The notes: a model not told the origin generated them from the letters alone. A stretch of DNA of 64,000 nucleotides from Macrocystis pyrifera (GCA_031763025.1 JASSKH010000026.1:5144429-5208428); one strand, 5' to 3'; shown: positions 11,215 to 23,430, numbered from the stretch's first letter. Translations and numbers: made by a program.

Positions 11215-11800
11215 GGGTTCAGTGCTGTGGGATGCTGCTATACTTCCAAGTATTTCAGGGTTCTGTGCTGCAGGTTCTGCCAAGTACTGGTAGTATTCGT
11301 CCGTTGGTACTGCTAGTGCTCGGAAGTACCAAAATCAATACTCTCAATATGGGCAGAATACTTGCAGTACGAAATATGCCTCGACCGCCTGTGGAACGTT
11401 CCGATACTTGCAGCATCGAGAAATAATTCACGGATGGTCGCGCGAGTGGGAGTTGGAGCAAATTACTTTCGGGGGGGGGGTACTTGTAGTACTGCTGTCA
11501 GTATTTCGGGAGTACATATACTGCGAGCAGTTGCGGTATTTGCAGGTTCAATACTCTTGATACTCTGGAGCACTCCAAGTATTTCGGATGTTTGTACTGC
11601 GGGTACTGCTTGTACTCGGGGTTGTGTACTGCTCATACTCCCAGTACTACGAGCAGTAGTGCTCATACTGCCAGTACTCGCCGTATTTAAGCCGCCCGTA
11701 TTGCGATACTCAGTACTCGGAGTACAAAATGCACTCGATGCTCCGAGTGTACTCGGACTGGGTGCATCTGTGCAATACTCCTGTTGTACTGCTGTCCTGT
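11215..11800. repeat. GTACT/AGTACT-rich imperfect repeat tract
   Basis: Across about 600 bp the short words GTACTGC, AGTACTC and CAGTACT recur at irregular spacing of roughly 10-25 bases, many of them palindromic. A short poly-G run lies near 11471. No long exact unit is seen. Confidence 0.5.
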
Positions 11801-12254
11801 CCTGTCTTTTCCCCGCGGACAGTCAAGTGTCAGCCAGGTTATAGCAGTGTGAGTAGGCGATAGGCAATAGCCAGTAGGCGGTCGGCGGTAGGCAGTATTC
11901 GTATACCGTACGATATTGGTGGCCGCCGGTCCGTGTTCGGTCGGCTGTGTGTGGTCTGAGGTCCCAAGACACCTTTCGCCGGCAGACTCCCAGCTCCAGC
12001 TCCTAGATAGATGACAGCTCCCAGATAAATACACACCGGGCACCTAGTAATAGCAGGCACAGCCAGGCACTAGCAGGGGCAGGCTCTATATGTCGGCAGC
12101 GCAAGGTTCTCTGCTCGCTGCTTTCTGCTCTGCTCTCTATTCGTTGGGATTGGATCGCATCGGGGCTCCGGGAGGTGCCCTTCGGCCTTTGGCCCTTTAG
12201 CACCCCACCAAGAACATCGACAGCAGCTTAACTACCTACTGCTGTAAGCCATTT

Positions 12255-12475
12255 TTTTCTTCTTCTTTCCCATCCCGTTTATTTCTTTTCGCCCTTCTCT
12301 TCTCCCTCCCTCCTACTAGTAGTCATGACTCAGATCCGGGGTCACACATCAGGCTCTCTTCCCCCCCCTGCCCGATATGCATACGGTTCGTGCCTTCCTT
12401 TTGTTGTCGCGAGAAGACTTCCGCACTATCAACAGTAATACTACAGCCCTTTCTTCCCTCGTCGAGTCGCGTCGA
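12255..12475 (-). repeat. Dispersed repeat family I, copy 3
   Basis: Reverse-orientation copy with AGCCCTTTCTTCCCTCGTCG and a pyrimidine-rich left part. It ends next to a C-run at 12361-12368. Confidence 0.55.
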
Positions 12476-12643
12476 ATCGGGTACATACGCTTGTTTACTG
12501 CTGCTGTTACGTGTTGCGTATACCATACGGCTCGTAGCAACTGCATTACGATAGCGAAGACATCCATTCGCGACCCTACACATGTGAACACACAACATTT
12601 AATCGTATAATACGATGCTGCTACGATGTAGTAGTTGCATGTT

Positions 12644-12738
12644 CAACCCTTTTAGGAGTGCAGTCCCGTTTTGGCGACAAACTACTTGGAATTTGAGTGG
12701 ATTGTCCCCAGCACGGGACTGCACTCCTCAAAAGGGTG
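12644..12738. mobile_element. MITE family B, copy 4
   Basis: AACCCTTTTAGGAGTGCAG faces CTGCACTCCTCAAAAGGGT, the best preserved pair of ends in this family. Confidence 0.8.
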
Positions 12739-13149
12739 TAACATTATTACGGGTCCAGGCCCAGTGGCACAAACAACGAGGACAAGTAAGAATTATATAA
12801 AAGAAAAAAAAGCAACGCGAGACGTGCAGAGAGGGGGGAAAAGTAGACCACGTGAAGTTCGTAGCCCGCCGGCTTGCCGGAGGAGCCCGTTTGTCTGTCC
12901 GCCCGTCTGTCTCCTGGCTCTCCCCCCGAGCCGAGCGCCGGGAAAAGCGGCCCGACGACCTGACCTCTCGTATCGTAGGAATGTGCGTTGTTGTTCTGCA
13001 GATACGAGGCGTGTTCTTTTTCACTCCGGAGCTGTTGGAGCCTGTGTTGTGACCACATACTATTTTCTGGTTACATGTTGGGATAACAACGGCAATAACA
13101 ACAACAACATAGGGCTCTACATACCGTATAATACTATCTATCACACTGG

Positions 13150-13345
13150 GGTGATAAGATAACACACCCCCTCGGACGATTTTCACAGCTGGGTTTTCTC
13201 GGCAACGGGGAGGGCGTACTGAGTACGACGGGCGATGTGTCTGTGATGCGAAACCTTCTCAACGAAATATTTTCCGAAGCCACCATTTTCGTTGTGTGTG
13301 CCTCCCAGGTTTTTGGAGGAAGCCGGGTCTGAAATTCGTTCCAGG
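13150..13345 (+). repeat. Dispersed repeat family K, copy 1
   Basis: Landmarks in order are CGGACGATTTTC, CGATGTGTCTGTG, GAAGCCACCATTTTCGTTG and a C-terminal GGGGGTGTG. Related copies lie at 16880, 20995 and 22905, with a short piece at 27345. Confidence 0.5.
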
Positions 13346-14457
13346 GGGTGTGTTGTCTTGGAGTGTTTTAGGCTACAGCAGTACTATTAATATTAATGCT
13401 GTACAAGCAGTGGCTGGAGTGGTTGTATTGTATTATGTGATATCATGCAGAACAGCAGCAGCATTGACAACGTATGCATGATATCAGGTTGCACAGCTCG
13501 TAGATCTGCCTGCTGCGCAGGCACGGTTCTTATCTTATTGCGCCCGCACAGCAGCAGCACAGCGACCTGTTGGGTCTTCCCAAAGCGCAGCAACAGCGAC
13601 CCAATTCTTCTCCTAAAGCACATCAACCAAACAGGCCTCTGTTTTGGGTTGGGGTTGCTGATCGAGGCGGCCGAGACGGTGGCCGTTGGTGCCGAAGCCG
13701 AACATAAAAATAATAATCCCACAGACGTTGTCAGGATAAAAATCCCGCAGAGTATCGTGTCGAAACCTGTGAGTGGTAGCCAGGAGCCTGTCAGACTGTC
13801 AGAAAACTTGACAGGTCAACTCCTTTACCGATCGTGCTCCCACACCTTGACCTCAACCCTCCAAACTCCAAACACTGGGATAGTAAAAAAAATACAAAGC
13901 GGCACGCCACGCCACGTTTTTTTTTTTTTGAGTCCCAGAGACCAGCACACAGAAGAGAGGGGGGGGGGGGGGGGGGGGGGTATGCATAAACCAAGCAAAC
14001 GTGGATCTTGAGAAAAACTGTTTTTTTTTTTGGTTCGTCCAGAAACCCCTCGCCATTCTGAATTGATTCTCGTTCTGACCTTGGGAAGGATTGTAGGTGG
14101 TATGATATATCGCTTCCTCTTTTTTCGTGTGCTCTCGCGTAGGCACGTATTATATGTGTATAGATAGTTTGCCGCCGGCAGGGCCCAGTAAGGCGCACCC
14201 TGATCCCACGCATCTTTGGTCCACAATAATCGGGGTTTCCACCCGAACGGCGTCACAAAAATGGGAACAACAAACTGCTGCCACAAGCGTGTTTGTGCTG
14301 GGCTTGGGGTTTTCTCCCACTGGCTCGTGTCCACGCATACATACACATATGTACAAGTTGCACCCTTGAATCGTCCTTGCGCATTGGCGCAAATAAAGAA
14401 ACAAGATAAGAATCGTTCCGTTCCTGAGCGGGACAAACATAGACACCGCGGTTGAAC

Positions 14458-14497
14458 AACGAACGAACGAACGAACGAACGAACGAACGAACGAACA
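14458..14497 (+). repeat. GAAC microsatellite
   Basis: About ten uninterrupted copies of the tetramer GAAC/AACG. Confidence 0.9.
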
Positions 14498-14625
14498 TGT
14501 TTCGTGTTTTATTTTTTGGAATATTGGATTCTGCCTCCACGCAACCCTTAAAATTGTTTTTTCGCCATTTTGTAGAACATTCATATGAACATGCATCCGG
14601 TATGTACGAGTATCGTATTGCAGTA

Positions 14626-14729
14626 TTACGGGTGAACATAGTAGATAGGACCTACGGTACACACAAAAACCTATATGTTTACATATTTTACTAACAATAT
14701 TTGGTCCTATTTACTATGGCCCCCCGTAA
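14626..14729 (+). mobile_element. MITE family A, copy 4
   Basis: Both ends are flanked by TA. The left terminus carries substitutions (GGGTGAACATAG). Confidence 0.75.
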
Positions 14730-15127
14730 TAGTAATATTGTGTAATACAGAATATTGATGGAACACAACAGCAAAAAAGTAGCATCACTTGGTAAGAAGT
14801 CGACAGGTGGAGGTCTAATAATATCGCGCGATCAAAGTATGACACGAAGTGCAAGCTGGCAAACACGAGTTTTGAGGGAATTCTCGAATTTTCGATCTCA
14901 CAGCTCCGGTTTCTTTTCTTTTTTCATAATATATACTGGTACCTGGTATATATACATACCTGGTACCTGGTACCTCGTATGATGTAATACATGCGGATAT
15001 GCGGACCTCCAAGTCTCTACTCCGAGAAGCGGCGAAGGACGAAGGCAACACGGCAAGGTAGCTCGCCCCAACGATATAAAGAATAATATACCCCCTCCCC
15101 ACCCTTCATGCTACCCCCAACAACCGA

Positions 15128-15260
15128 CGGCGCTTCGCGCTTGGTGCGAGCAAGGTCTACCTGGTCGGTGAAAAACCCGACGTGCTCCGGTCCCGGCAAT
15201 ATACATCTGGATGCGAGGGTCTTGAGTAGAACGACTACGGCCATGCTTGACATGAGTACG
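15128..15260 (+). repeat. Family G short repeat, copy 1
   Basis: Contains CTGGTCGGTGAAAAACCCGA, CGTGCTCCGG, ACGACTACGGCCATGC and ends ATGAGTACGCACACCC. Here the 3' tail is C-rich rather than pure poly-C. Confidence 0.6.
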
Positions 15261-15668
15261 CACACCCTCAAGGCGGTGGAGGCCTACAGCAATACCACTT
15301 GTTCGATGAAATGGTTGACACAGGCACTACCTGTGTACCAGAGAAAAAAAAACAAGGAGACATGTCAAGCAAGGCAGGCAAAACGTGCGCCGTCACGAGG
15401 TTATATGTGTAGGGCCGAATTTTCCACACTAAAACCTGGAACTAACTGCTGCACACCGGTCAAGGGCATGTCGAGATGTCGAGGCAAAAGTTGCTGTCTG
15501 TCCCAGAGGTTGGTGAAAGTCCCTGTCTCCTGATAATCTTTGCTGTGGTACGGGACAACCATTGGTCGATTGGGTCTGATTGGCTAAGGGTCAGGGCTAA
15601 GGTAAATGGTTGTCTTCGTTTCGTACACGGGGTGTATCAACATTTTTTTCGAATAAACGGTAATCTAT

Positions 15669-15689
15669 CCCCCCCCCCCCCCCCCCCCG
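15669..15689 (+). repeat. Poly-C tract
   Basis: An uninterrupted run of about 20 C. Confidence 0.9.
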
Positions 15690-15777
15690 TAAAGAGGCGT
15701 TGATGGGTGAAGAGCGAGCTATTTATAATGTTATAAAAAAGGATATACCTCGAACCAGGCTTATAAAGCTATAATCA

Positions 15778-15895
15778 GGGCTGTTCACGGGTAGGGCCAA
15801 ATCTCGCGGGTCAGGTCGGGTCAAGTCGGGTAAAGGTGACCCGACCCGACCCGTTATTTATATTAAAAAAAACTGACCCGTGGGTCGGGTCATGA
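15778..15895. mobile_element. CGGGT-type fold-back, copy 1 (short)
   Basis: Opens CAGGGCTGTTCACGGGT and contains GGTCGGGTCAAGTCGGGT facing GACCCGACCCGACCCG. It is the shortest member of a three-copy set (others at 19266 and 31690). Confidence 0.6.
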
Positions 15896-16361
15896 CTGGC
15901 GAAGACCCCTGGTTATCGTTCGGTGGTGAAATGTTTCGCTGGTTTCGTCTGAAGTGCGCGCGGCGTGGCATCCGCCGGGAGCTATGTGCGACTTGCCGCG
16001 CATCCGTTTTTGAGCTGTGCGTATCAATTTTTCGGGGGGTTATTACAGTATATACACGAAGAAGGAAAAGTAACATTTTTTTTTTAGGCACGTTTCTGCC
16101 ATGCTGGCTGCTGCTGCTGCTCGATACATTCATCACGCCGAATTGGTTGGTAGCACAACCTATATTTCTTCTTGGATTGAAGAATGAGCGCTGCCGTTGT
16201 TCTCCTCCGCCTAGGGACGGAACAGGCCTCGACAAGCTCGAACGCATCAGAGCGAGAAATGTGGTTTCAATGATCGTTACCATCAGTTTGCCAGCATGTA
16301 CACGCTTGTTGTTGTCGCAACGTTTGCCTATATACGTCGGGACAGGTTCCCGACCCCCCAG

Positions 16362-16672
16362 ATTTGATGATGTGTAGATACTTTCAGGGCAGATTTGATG
16401 ATGTGTAGATACTTTCAGGGCAGATTAGACTCCTTACCTGTCTGAACTACAGCTCATGTTGCCGGTGGGAGCCGTAACAGTCGGCATGCTCTACTAGAAC
16501 CTGTTTCCTGAGTTGGATCTGTACTACGTACAGATCATTCACAACATCTCAGAACTGCAGGTTAGTGTCTAGATTATCGATCTGTAGATGATTTATCTAT
16601 AGGTGGTCTATCTGTAGATGATCTATCTGTAGATGATCTATCTGTAGGTGGTCTGTCCGACGTGTGCAATGA
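16362..16672 (+). repeat. Dispersed repeat family J, copy 1, with GATC-rich tandem 3' end
   Basis: Landmarks are ACTTTCAGGGCAGAT, AGCTCATGTTGCCGG, GGGAGCCGTA and TGTTTCCTGAG, ending in repeated GTAGATGATCTATCT. A 33-bp direct duplication starts it (GATTTGATGATGTGTAGATA, twice). Matching copies are at 46545 and 62085. Confidence 0.65.
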
Positions 16673-16879
16673 TTTTTTTTTTTTTTTTTTCGCACTTCGC
16701 ATGACATTTTAACCCAACCTGACGCACGCCTATTACATAGAGGGAAAAAGGAGCGGGTAGATAAGACGCGCGTTTTCAAGAGTATGGTTGAGCATATGTA
16801 CCGCGTAGCAGGCATGATACATACAGCGCACACACCCTCCGATGAACTTCGAAGCGTTTATTCTCGACAACGGCCAAGA

Positions 16880-17040
16880 TCCTACCAGAGGGGAACGGCC
16901 AAGCGATGCATGCGTCTATGATGGAAAACCATCTCGACCAGACCTTTTCCAAAGCCACCATTTCCGTTGTGTTCGGTCCCCCGTCCCTTGGGTTTGGAGA
17001 AACTCGGCTCGGAATTTTCATCCCAAGGGTGTACGTTATA
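16880..17040 (+). repeat. Dispersed repeat family K, copy 2
   Basis: Contains AGCGATGCATGCGTCTATG, AAGCCACCATTTCCGTTGTG and TTTTCATCCCAAGGGTGT, matching the order seen in copy 1. Confidence 0.5.
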
Positions 17041-17212
17041 GCCAGCGTCTTCTACGGTACCCCCAAAATTTTGCCTTCGGCGGGCTCTACGCGGGCAGCG
17101 GCCTCCCCCGGCCCCCGCCCCCCTCCCCTTTGGCGAAGGACCACACCAGCCGCACCACATCCCCAGCCTCCTGAGTACCGGTATAATCCCGCCTCGAACT
17201 AACCACGACTGT

Positions 17213-17735
17213 TGACGGTTCCTCGTTGCGGTTCGACTCGGTCCGGTCACGCGGAACCGAACAGAAACGTAGGATTTTGGCTGTCGGAAAAAAATAACGG
17301 AACCGAGTTGTAGGAAGTTTGCGTGTGCGACTTCGAACCGAACCGAACCGAACCGACCCGTGAGCATTTCCGCTCCTGAAGAAACCGCGGTTCCGAACCA
17401 CCGTGGAAAAAAAAAAAAAATGTCATACTAAAGTCGAGGGACTTTCGAAAGAACTGCAAGGGTTTTTCCCCGACGGTTGGGTTCGGTTCTGCTCGGTTCC
17501 GTCGTAACCGAACCGAACCGTACAGTTTTAGAGCTGCCGGGCCCAGGCCGACGGCTCGTACATTGAATTTTGAAATAGCGAGATCTGAACCGAAAACCTC
17601 ACCGAACCGCACCGAATCGATCAGTGGGATCGTAGAACGAGAAACAGCCGAGCCAAGGACCGATCCGTAGGACCGTGCAAGGGGAAAGAACCGAACCGCA
17701 GTGCGGTCCACGGCGCGGTTCGGAATCGTGAAAAC
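17213..17735. repeat. CGGTT-rich fold-back
   Basis: About 520 bp full of GGTTCGG and its complement CCGAACC in pentameric steps, with arms pointing inward (GCGGTTCGACTCGG at the left, GCGCGGTTCGGAATCG at the right). It looks like a relative of the CGGGT elements with a different pentamer. Confidence 0.5.
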
Positions 17736-18129
17736 CCCTGTAGCTATTAATACCAGCTGCCAGTTACCCAGGGCATAATACGCCCAACAATTCCTCTCGC
17801 GAACAGCGGGGCAGGGGGTAGCTAACAGGGGGGGCAGGGGGTGTGAACACCTCGGCGCGAAGCACCTTTTTCTTCTGCAGGCGCGTATGCGAACCTCTCG
17901 CCTTGAAAAGTTACAACATTACGTTTTGCTGAATATCCCAAAATTTCACCCTTCAATTTCCCGCATATCGTATGATACTTGCTGTACGTACAGTATTAAC
18001 AGTAATAGTAAGAAACACTGCTCTCGTCCGGAGTCCGGAGCTGCGACGGGCTCATAGACCCTGAAAAAAAAACTCTTTTATGTTACTGGCATAGCCCATG
18101 ATAGAGCCGTAGTAAAGAGGATTGAATTC

Positions 18130-18360
18130 GCACAGCAATGGTAGCGGTGCGATCGTTTTCAAGCGCTCGATTTTTCGGGAACGGGAAGGTTTTGCCAATA
18201 CCGAACAACAATGGAAGCAAGCGTTTGTTTTTCAGAAAAATTTGGTCGAGAGAGGGAGCCTTCCGAATATAGAACGCTTGACTTTTTAAGCACCCTCATT
18301 GCCGTTCGTTGTCGAGAAACACGAGCGTTGAAAAACGATCGCCACGCCCTTGTGCATTTA
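18130..18360. mobile_element. Long fold-back element family D, copy 2
   Basis: TTCGCACAGCAATGGTAGCG opens the left arm, and GTTGAAAAACGATCGCCACG closes the right arm. The central AGAGAGGGAGCCTTCCGAAT matches copy 3 closely. Confidence 0.65.
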
Positions 18361-18483
18361 AAAAAAAAAAAGTATTTACGGTAGGTCCGGGGAGTGTTTG
18401 TTGATCACTAGATTTACTTGCTGTGCCAGGTACCTACCTGGCCGTGGTGTTTTATTTTTACGCTGTAGTGACGTAGCGTCGCT

Positions 18484-18690
18484 TTTTTTACTCGCCAGGT
18501 CAACTCGCATATGACAGGAGCTTTTACACTCGATGACCTTCGGGACACGCCGGGGTGGGGGTCACGGGTGTCTTCCGTTCCCTCCCTCTCTCTCAGTAGT
18601 AGGGACGGTGCTCCGTCTCGAAGGGGATGCGTGGCCAATGGTCAAATGACCAAGGCAAGCAACAAATGAGTACGCCCCCCCCCCCCCCCG
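18484..18690. repeat. SINE E fragment (reverse) fused to family F copy 1 with poly-C end
   Basis: The left part (about 18484-18590) resembles the reverse complement of the SINE E 3' body (ACTCGATGACC, GTCACGGGTGTC). It is joined to family F (GACGGTGCTCCGTCTCGAAG through AAGCAACAAATGAGTACG), which runs into 15 C's at about 18675-18689. Confidence 0.55.
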
Positions 18691-19161
18691 CGCCCCGGTT
18701 CATGCCTCCATTTTATCGCGCATAGAGCAGTACGGGGCCGCCCAACAAGAAACCCCTAACCTGAGCATGCGTTATATTCCTGCTGCGACTCCATCCTCAA
18801 AACAACCATAAGCACACCTGACTGTTCTATAACTGATACCTGTAGGATTTTAGCGTAGCGCTCGCCACCGAGCACGATTTTCTCAAAAGTCCAATTGTCA
18901 TACGTAGCGGTTCCCCAAAACGTTCGAGCCTGACGTTTCTTAGTTTCGTTTTTCTTTGTTTTTTCACGTTTACGTTTCTTAGTTTCGCTTCTTTGTTTTT
19001 TCGTGGGCCTTCACGTGTATATACCTGTTATACGAGTAGAGGGTTCGGCATTCCCACTGCTCGTCGGGTTGTTCGTCCGTGTTTTTTTTTTGCTGTTGAT
19101 GGCAACCCCACGCTCTCGCGGTTTTAGGAATCACTCCGGCCAAGAGTGGTGGTATTAACCA

Positions 19162-19266
19162 TTACGGGGGACCATAGTAAAGAGGACCAAATTTTGTTAG
19201 TAAAAATAGGGAAATATAAAGGTTTTTGTGTGTACCGTAGGTGCTATTTACTATGGTCCTCCGTAA
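19162..19266 (-). mobile_element. MITE family A, copy 5
   Basis: Reverse-oriented copy (core reads AAAAATAGGGAAATATAAAGG). Its right end abuts the CGGGT fold-back at 19266. Confidence 0.75.
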
Positions 19267-19478
19267 TAGGGCTGTTCACGGGTCGGGTCGGGTCGGGTCG
19301 GGTCGGGTCGGGTCAGGTCGGGCCGGGTCGGGTAAGGGTGCCCCAGCCCGCCCCGTGAGAGTTCGAGGACCCGATCAGACCAGACCAGCCCAGACCCGAC
19401 TCGACCTGACCCGTGGGATTTCAAGAATTTTCTGACCCGATCCGCGATTGATTTATGGCCCGTGAATAACCCTGATCG
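19266..19478. mobile_element. CGGGT-type fold-back, copy 2
   Basis: GGGCTGTTCACGGGTCGGGT at the left faces CCCGTGAATAACCCTGA at the right. The left arm contains seven successive GGGTC steps. The right arm is a degenerate complement. Confidence 0.65.
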
Positions 19479-20469
19479 GTTCATGACGCGTGAAGGACCC
19501 TGCTGGAAGCCCCTTTGGGTGTTAAAAGATGACGACCAAACCGATGGTTGATCAACGTCTAGGAGCAGCAGCGTGAGCGCCCAGAAATACGGCAGACCCA
19601 AAAAACGTGCACCTGGCATGGTATTGTCCCTCATGACCACGTTTGGTTCTCATTACCTTTATGCGTGTTCCCCCATGAACAGTACCGGTACGATAGCCAT
19701 GTTGCGGCCAAGTCGGAGATCTCTTCGCACTGCTGTACGAGCTCCCGGGCACCACCGCTGCGCGGGTGCCGCGTCCGTGTTTCAGTTGGGACGCGTCTCC
19801 TGCTGCAGCAGCCCGGCCTGGGCTGACTCGTGCGTCAGGCCGATGCTGCCTATAGGCTGGTACAACTGCAGTACAGGACAACTCGTGAGAAACGGAAGAT
19901 ACCGATCATGGCTGGATTCCTTGTTTTTTGAAAGGGCGGTGTGTGCTGTACCAACTTCAGTATGACGACTCTCGAGTTTCTTACTTCCCGGCAAATCTCA
20001 AGCCTACCTTTTTATCTTGTTTATTCGTTTTTTGTTATTTTCGTGTTGGGTGCTCTGTAATCACCATTTCTTCCTGTCTACTTTGTCCCTCTCGAGTCCC
20101 TGAAACGATGGATCAATGATGGTGGTGATCTGATGTTCCAAGTGTGAAGAGTGAAAAAATGAACGTCGCGGCTGCTGTCTCCATCCACATCCACACCATT
20201 TATTCTGTGATAAAATAAGTGTACAATTTTAGTTTTGAGGTTGTCCTCGTCCCCCTATAGAGCCGAGCCCTATACGTACGCATACGGAATGCTTTGCTCT
20301 TCCTTGGTCGTATCTGAGACCCTGGGGTCTGAAAGCGCCCCACCCCTCATTCGACGCTGTCGTCCTTGTGCAATAAATTGCGCACAAGGTGGCGAAGTCC
20401 GCTGCCTCACAAGCGGCCGCCGCCTCGCAAGCAACCGCTAACATCACCCTTCATCGCCAGGCAACAACC

Positions 20470-20634
20470 ACGCAGCGCTTCGCAGAGCTTGGTGCAGGCA
20501 ATGTCGGCTTGGTCGGTGAAAACCCGACGTGCTCCGTCCTGGCATTGTAGGGATGCGAGGGTCTGTAGTCGTACGACTACGGCCATGCATGACGATGCGT
20601 ACCCCTCCCCGCCCGCCCCCCCCCCCCCCCCCCG
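20470..20634 (+). repeat. Family G short repeat, copy 2, with poly-C end
   Basis: The most complete copy: CGCAGAGCTTGGTGCAGG, TTGGTCGGTGAAAACCCGAC, GTAGTCGTACGACTACGGCC, ATGCATGACGATGCGTACCC, then a C-rich tract at about 20600-20634. Confidence 0.65.
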
Positions 20635-20887
20635 CCATGACGCCCCCCCGGCCTGCTACCACGGTGATGCATAGTTTTTACGCCATTTCTGGCTTCAGAG
20701 TAAAATTGTTTCTAAGAAAAATGATGATTACAGCATCGGGCACACGCATGCCCTGGCTGGTGTATTTACGTACCCCGGCAAAAAGGGCGGGACGTGGCAG
20801 AAGCGCGACGTGGGGGTATATATACGACACGTGCACTGATGGTGAATACGCCCTTGAAGGGAAGGAAGGACCCACGTTGTACCGTTC

Positions 20888-20983
20888 AACCCTTCTAGTG
20901 CTGCTGTCCGGTTTTGGCGACAGACCGCTCAAATTACTGCCAGTGTGTCCCCAAACACTGGACTGCAGTCCTTAAAAAGGATT
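20888..20983. mobile_element. MITE family B, copy 5
   Basis: AACCCTTCTAGTGCTGCTGT faces ACTGGACTGCAGTCCTTAAA. The ends are more diverged than in copy 4. Confidence 0.65.
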
Positions 20984-20994
20984 CAGATAGCAAA

Positions 20995-21205
20995 AGCACC
21001 CACCCGCTCTCGGACGGATTTTCCACGCTGATTTTTCTCTCGAGAACGGGCGAGGGTGCGAACAACCGAGCGATGTGTCTATGGGAAGATATCTCGACGA
21101 CATATTTCCCGACGAAGATCTCGCCATTTTCGTTGGTGCGTGGTTCCCCCCCCGCGTAGTTTCGGGGAAACTACAGTTTGGTCTCGGAAACTCATCCCGG
21201 GGAGT
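20995..21205 (+). repeat. Dispersed repeat family K, copy 3
   Basis: Contains TCTCGGACGGATTTTCCACG, ACCGAGCGATGTGTCTATGG, ATCTCGACGACATATTTCCC and GCCATTTTCGTTGGTGCG, then ACTCATCCCGGGGAGTTGTG. Confidence 0.5.
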
Positions 21206-21380
21206 TGTGCTATCTTGCTCGTTATACGGTATATATAGCGATATATAAAAAACGAGGAATGAGTGCGTTTTTTTTTTTTCATGCGTCTGTTTTTAGGAAG
21301 AGCGTGGGGGCAGCGGGTACAAGTGTCACCTTGCTGCGCGCCGTGTGGTACTACTCGTTATGTTGTTGCGGTTGGGAACA

Positions 21381-21392
21381 CCCCCCCCCCCC

Positions 21393-21433
<41 letters not shown>
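21381..21433 (+). repeat. Poly-C tract of about 50 bases
   Basis: Almost pure C with one internal A, the longest homopolymer-like run in the window together with those at 25636 and 35720. Confidence 0.9.
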
Positions 21434-21434
<1 letters not shown>

Positions 21435-22108
21435 TGCCCGAGCTCGGGCTACTACTTTAAGTTCCCGTTGCCTGTATGTGCTGTAATCGTCATGGCTGTG
21501 AGCTGGCTGATTAGAAGTCGCCGACTAGATTTTAGTTTTGGCTTGGTACCAAAACGCCCACCAGACGTTAGTCCCGGCTATTAGTAGGTATCGCGGGGTT
21601 CTGCGTTATCGTATCTCTCGCCGGCTGGTTTTGTTTGTGGCTCGGGTTGGGTCTCTGTTGTTGTCTCATGTTTTGGTATTTCACTCTGAAAATGTCGGTT
21701 AAATGGCATGATGTCGCCACACCCACACACTTCCACGAATCAGGAATAATTAGCCGCCAGGTCGAGCCAACTCACAGCCATGCATGTTTTCAATCTGACA
21801 CCCTATGTAACAGCTTACGAAGTGTTGTCAAGGCGGTGAAAATCTGGTGCTTGTACCGTATACGTTGTACGACGAGTATATATATCGCATATTTTAGAGT
21901 ACTGGCTTCAAGTATATAATATTCGATATTTTATGTACGGGAGAAAATATTATCGTAGAGGCTCGAGGCTGTGGGAGAAAGCCACAACCCAAACTATTAA
22001 TAGTACGAGTATTGCTTCATAACCTGGCATTTTACGTACCAGATACGTGGTATGATGTCGAGATGATGATGGATGAAGGATGATCATCATGATGATGTAT
22101 TCACATTA

Positions 22109-22217
22109 TTACGGGGGGCCATAATAAATAGGACCATATATTGTAGGTAAAAATAGCAAAATATATAGGATTTTGTGTGTACCGTACGTAGGTCCTATTT
22201 ACTATGGTCCACCGTAA
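22109..22217 (-). mobile_element. MITE family A, copy 6
   Basis: Reverse-oriented core. The right end reads GGTCCACCGTAA with TA following. Confidence 0.75.
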
Positions 22218-22368
22218 TACCATGGTAGCTCGCTTCCTCTTAAGATCCTGCCTGTGGTCACAAAACAGGCTGTAATAACAAAAACGTATATCGATGGGAG
22301 AAAACGGACAAACACGAAATGGTGCGCACGACCAGTAACATTACCACTCCGTAAGGGAAACGGTGCTA

Positions 22369-22473
22369 TTACGGGGGACCATAGTTAATAGGACCTACGA
22401 TACACACAAAAACCTATATATTTACGTATTTTTACCAACAATATTTGGTCCTATTTACTATGGTCCCCCGTAA
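22369..22473 (+). mobile_element. MITE family A, copy 7
   Basis: The cleanest copy: perfect TTACGGGGGACCATAG and CTATGGTCCCCCGTAA ends with TA on both sides. It lies 151 bp from copy 6 and in the opposite orientation. Confidence 0.85.
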
Positions 22474-22904
22474 TAACGAGGGGTGGTATACGCGTATAAT
22501 TTGCAACCAAATAGGACCAGGAACATATCCATGGCGTTTTTTGTGCACCCGAAGAAAATAAACGGAAAAAGAAGAAAGAAGAACCACGAAGAGGGAACGG
22601 AAAGGAGAAGGAAAAGTAAACGAAAGAAAAACGAAGCAAACACGCGCGCAATAATATACCGGTTTTAGATTTTCACGTTGATTGTGGGTTTCAGGGTCAG
22701 GGTCGGCGTTATAGCTGCGTTATAGATATCGCCCCGCCCCGTCCTCCCCCCAAATTTGTATATATCAACGCCAGAATATGCTGTTTGAGCTATGTGGGTT
22801 TCCCCACGGCCGCGGACCTACCAATATACTGTAGTACGTACAGCAATAGTTGCATCCGGTGTATCTGTCGTATCTACTGTAGGTGTGTTGATAGTTCGAA
22901 GTAT

Positions 22905-23165
22905 ACCGTTTACATAGCACGCAGGATAACACACCCCCCCCCCCCCCTGCGTGGGATGATTTTCTGAAAAAAAAAAAAGGAAAAGAAGGGTGCCCGACAA
23001 AACGATCATGGCGGCTCTGGGAACATCTCGTCGAGATTGTTCCCGTAGATGGATGCGTCTGTCTGTCTGCCTGCCTGTCTGTCCCACGCTCGGTGTCTGC
23101 GCTCTTGTCCGTTGTCGAGAGAAAGTCAGCTTCGAGATTCATCCAGAGGGTGTGCCACCCTGAGT
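22905..23165 (+). repeat. Dispersed repeat family K, copy 4
   Basis: Starts near GTATACCGTTTACATAGCAC, has a C-run at about 22931-22947, GTGGGATGATTTTCTG and GATTCATCCAGAGGGTGTGC. A CTGTCTGCCTG microsatellite has expanded inside. Confidence 0.45.
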
Positions 23166-23214
23166 GTTGCTGGGGTATACGGTAGTTGTTGTGATGGTAG
23201 TGAACGCTTGAGGG

Positions 23215-23430
23215 ACCTCACAATTAGACGCGAGTCGACGAGGGCAGAAAGGGCTGCTGCAATGTTGTCGCAATAAAAAGAGGCAAGGCACGAACCGCCG
23301 TGGGGACGGGGGGAGGAGAGGCTGCGGTGTGACCCCCGGATCCGAGGCTACGGCTGTGACAGGAGGGAGACCAAAAAAAAAAAAAGAAGAGCGGAGAGAT
23401 GTAAATGGGAATGAAAAAATTCACAAGAAA
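23215..23430 (+). repeat. Dispersed repeat family I, copy 4
   Basis: GCGAGTCGACGAGGGCAGAA, GGCAAGGCACGAACCGCC and GGTGTGACCCCCGGATCCGA match copy 2 in the same order. Confidence 0.6.
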
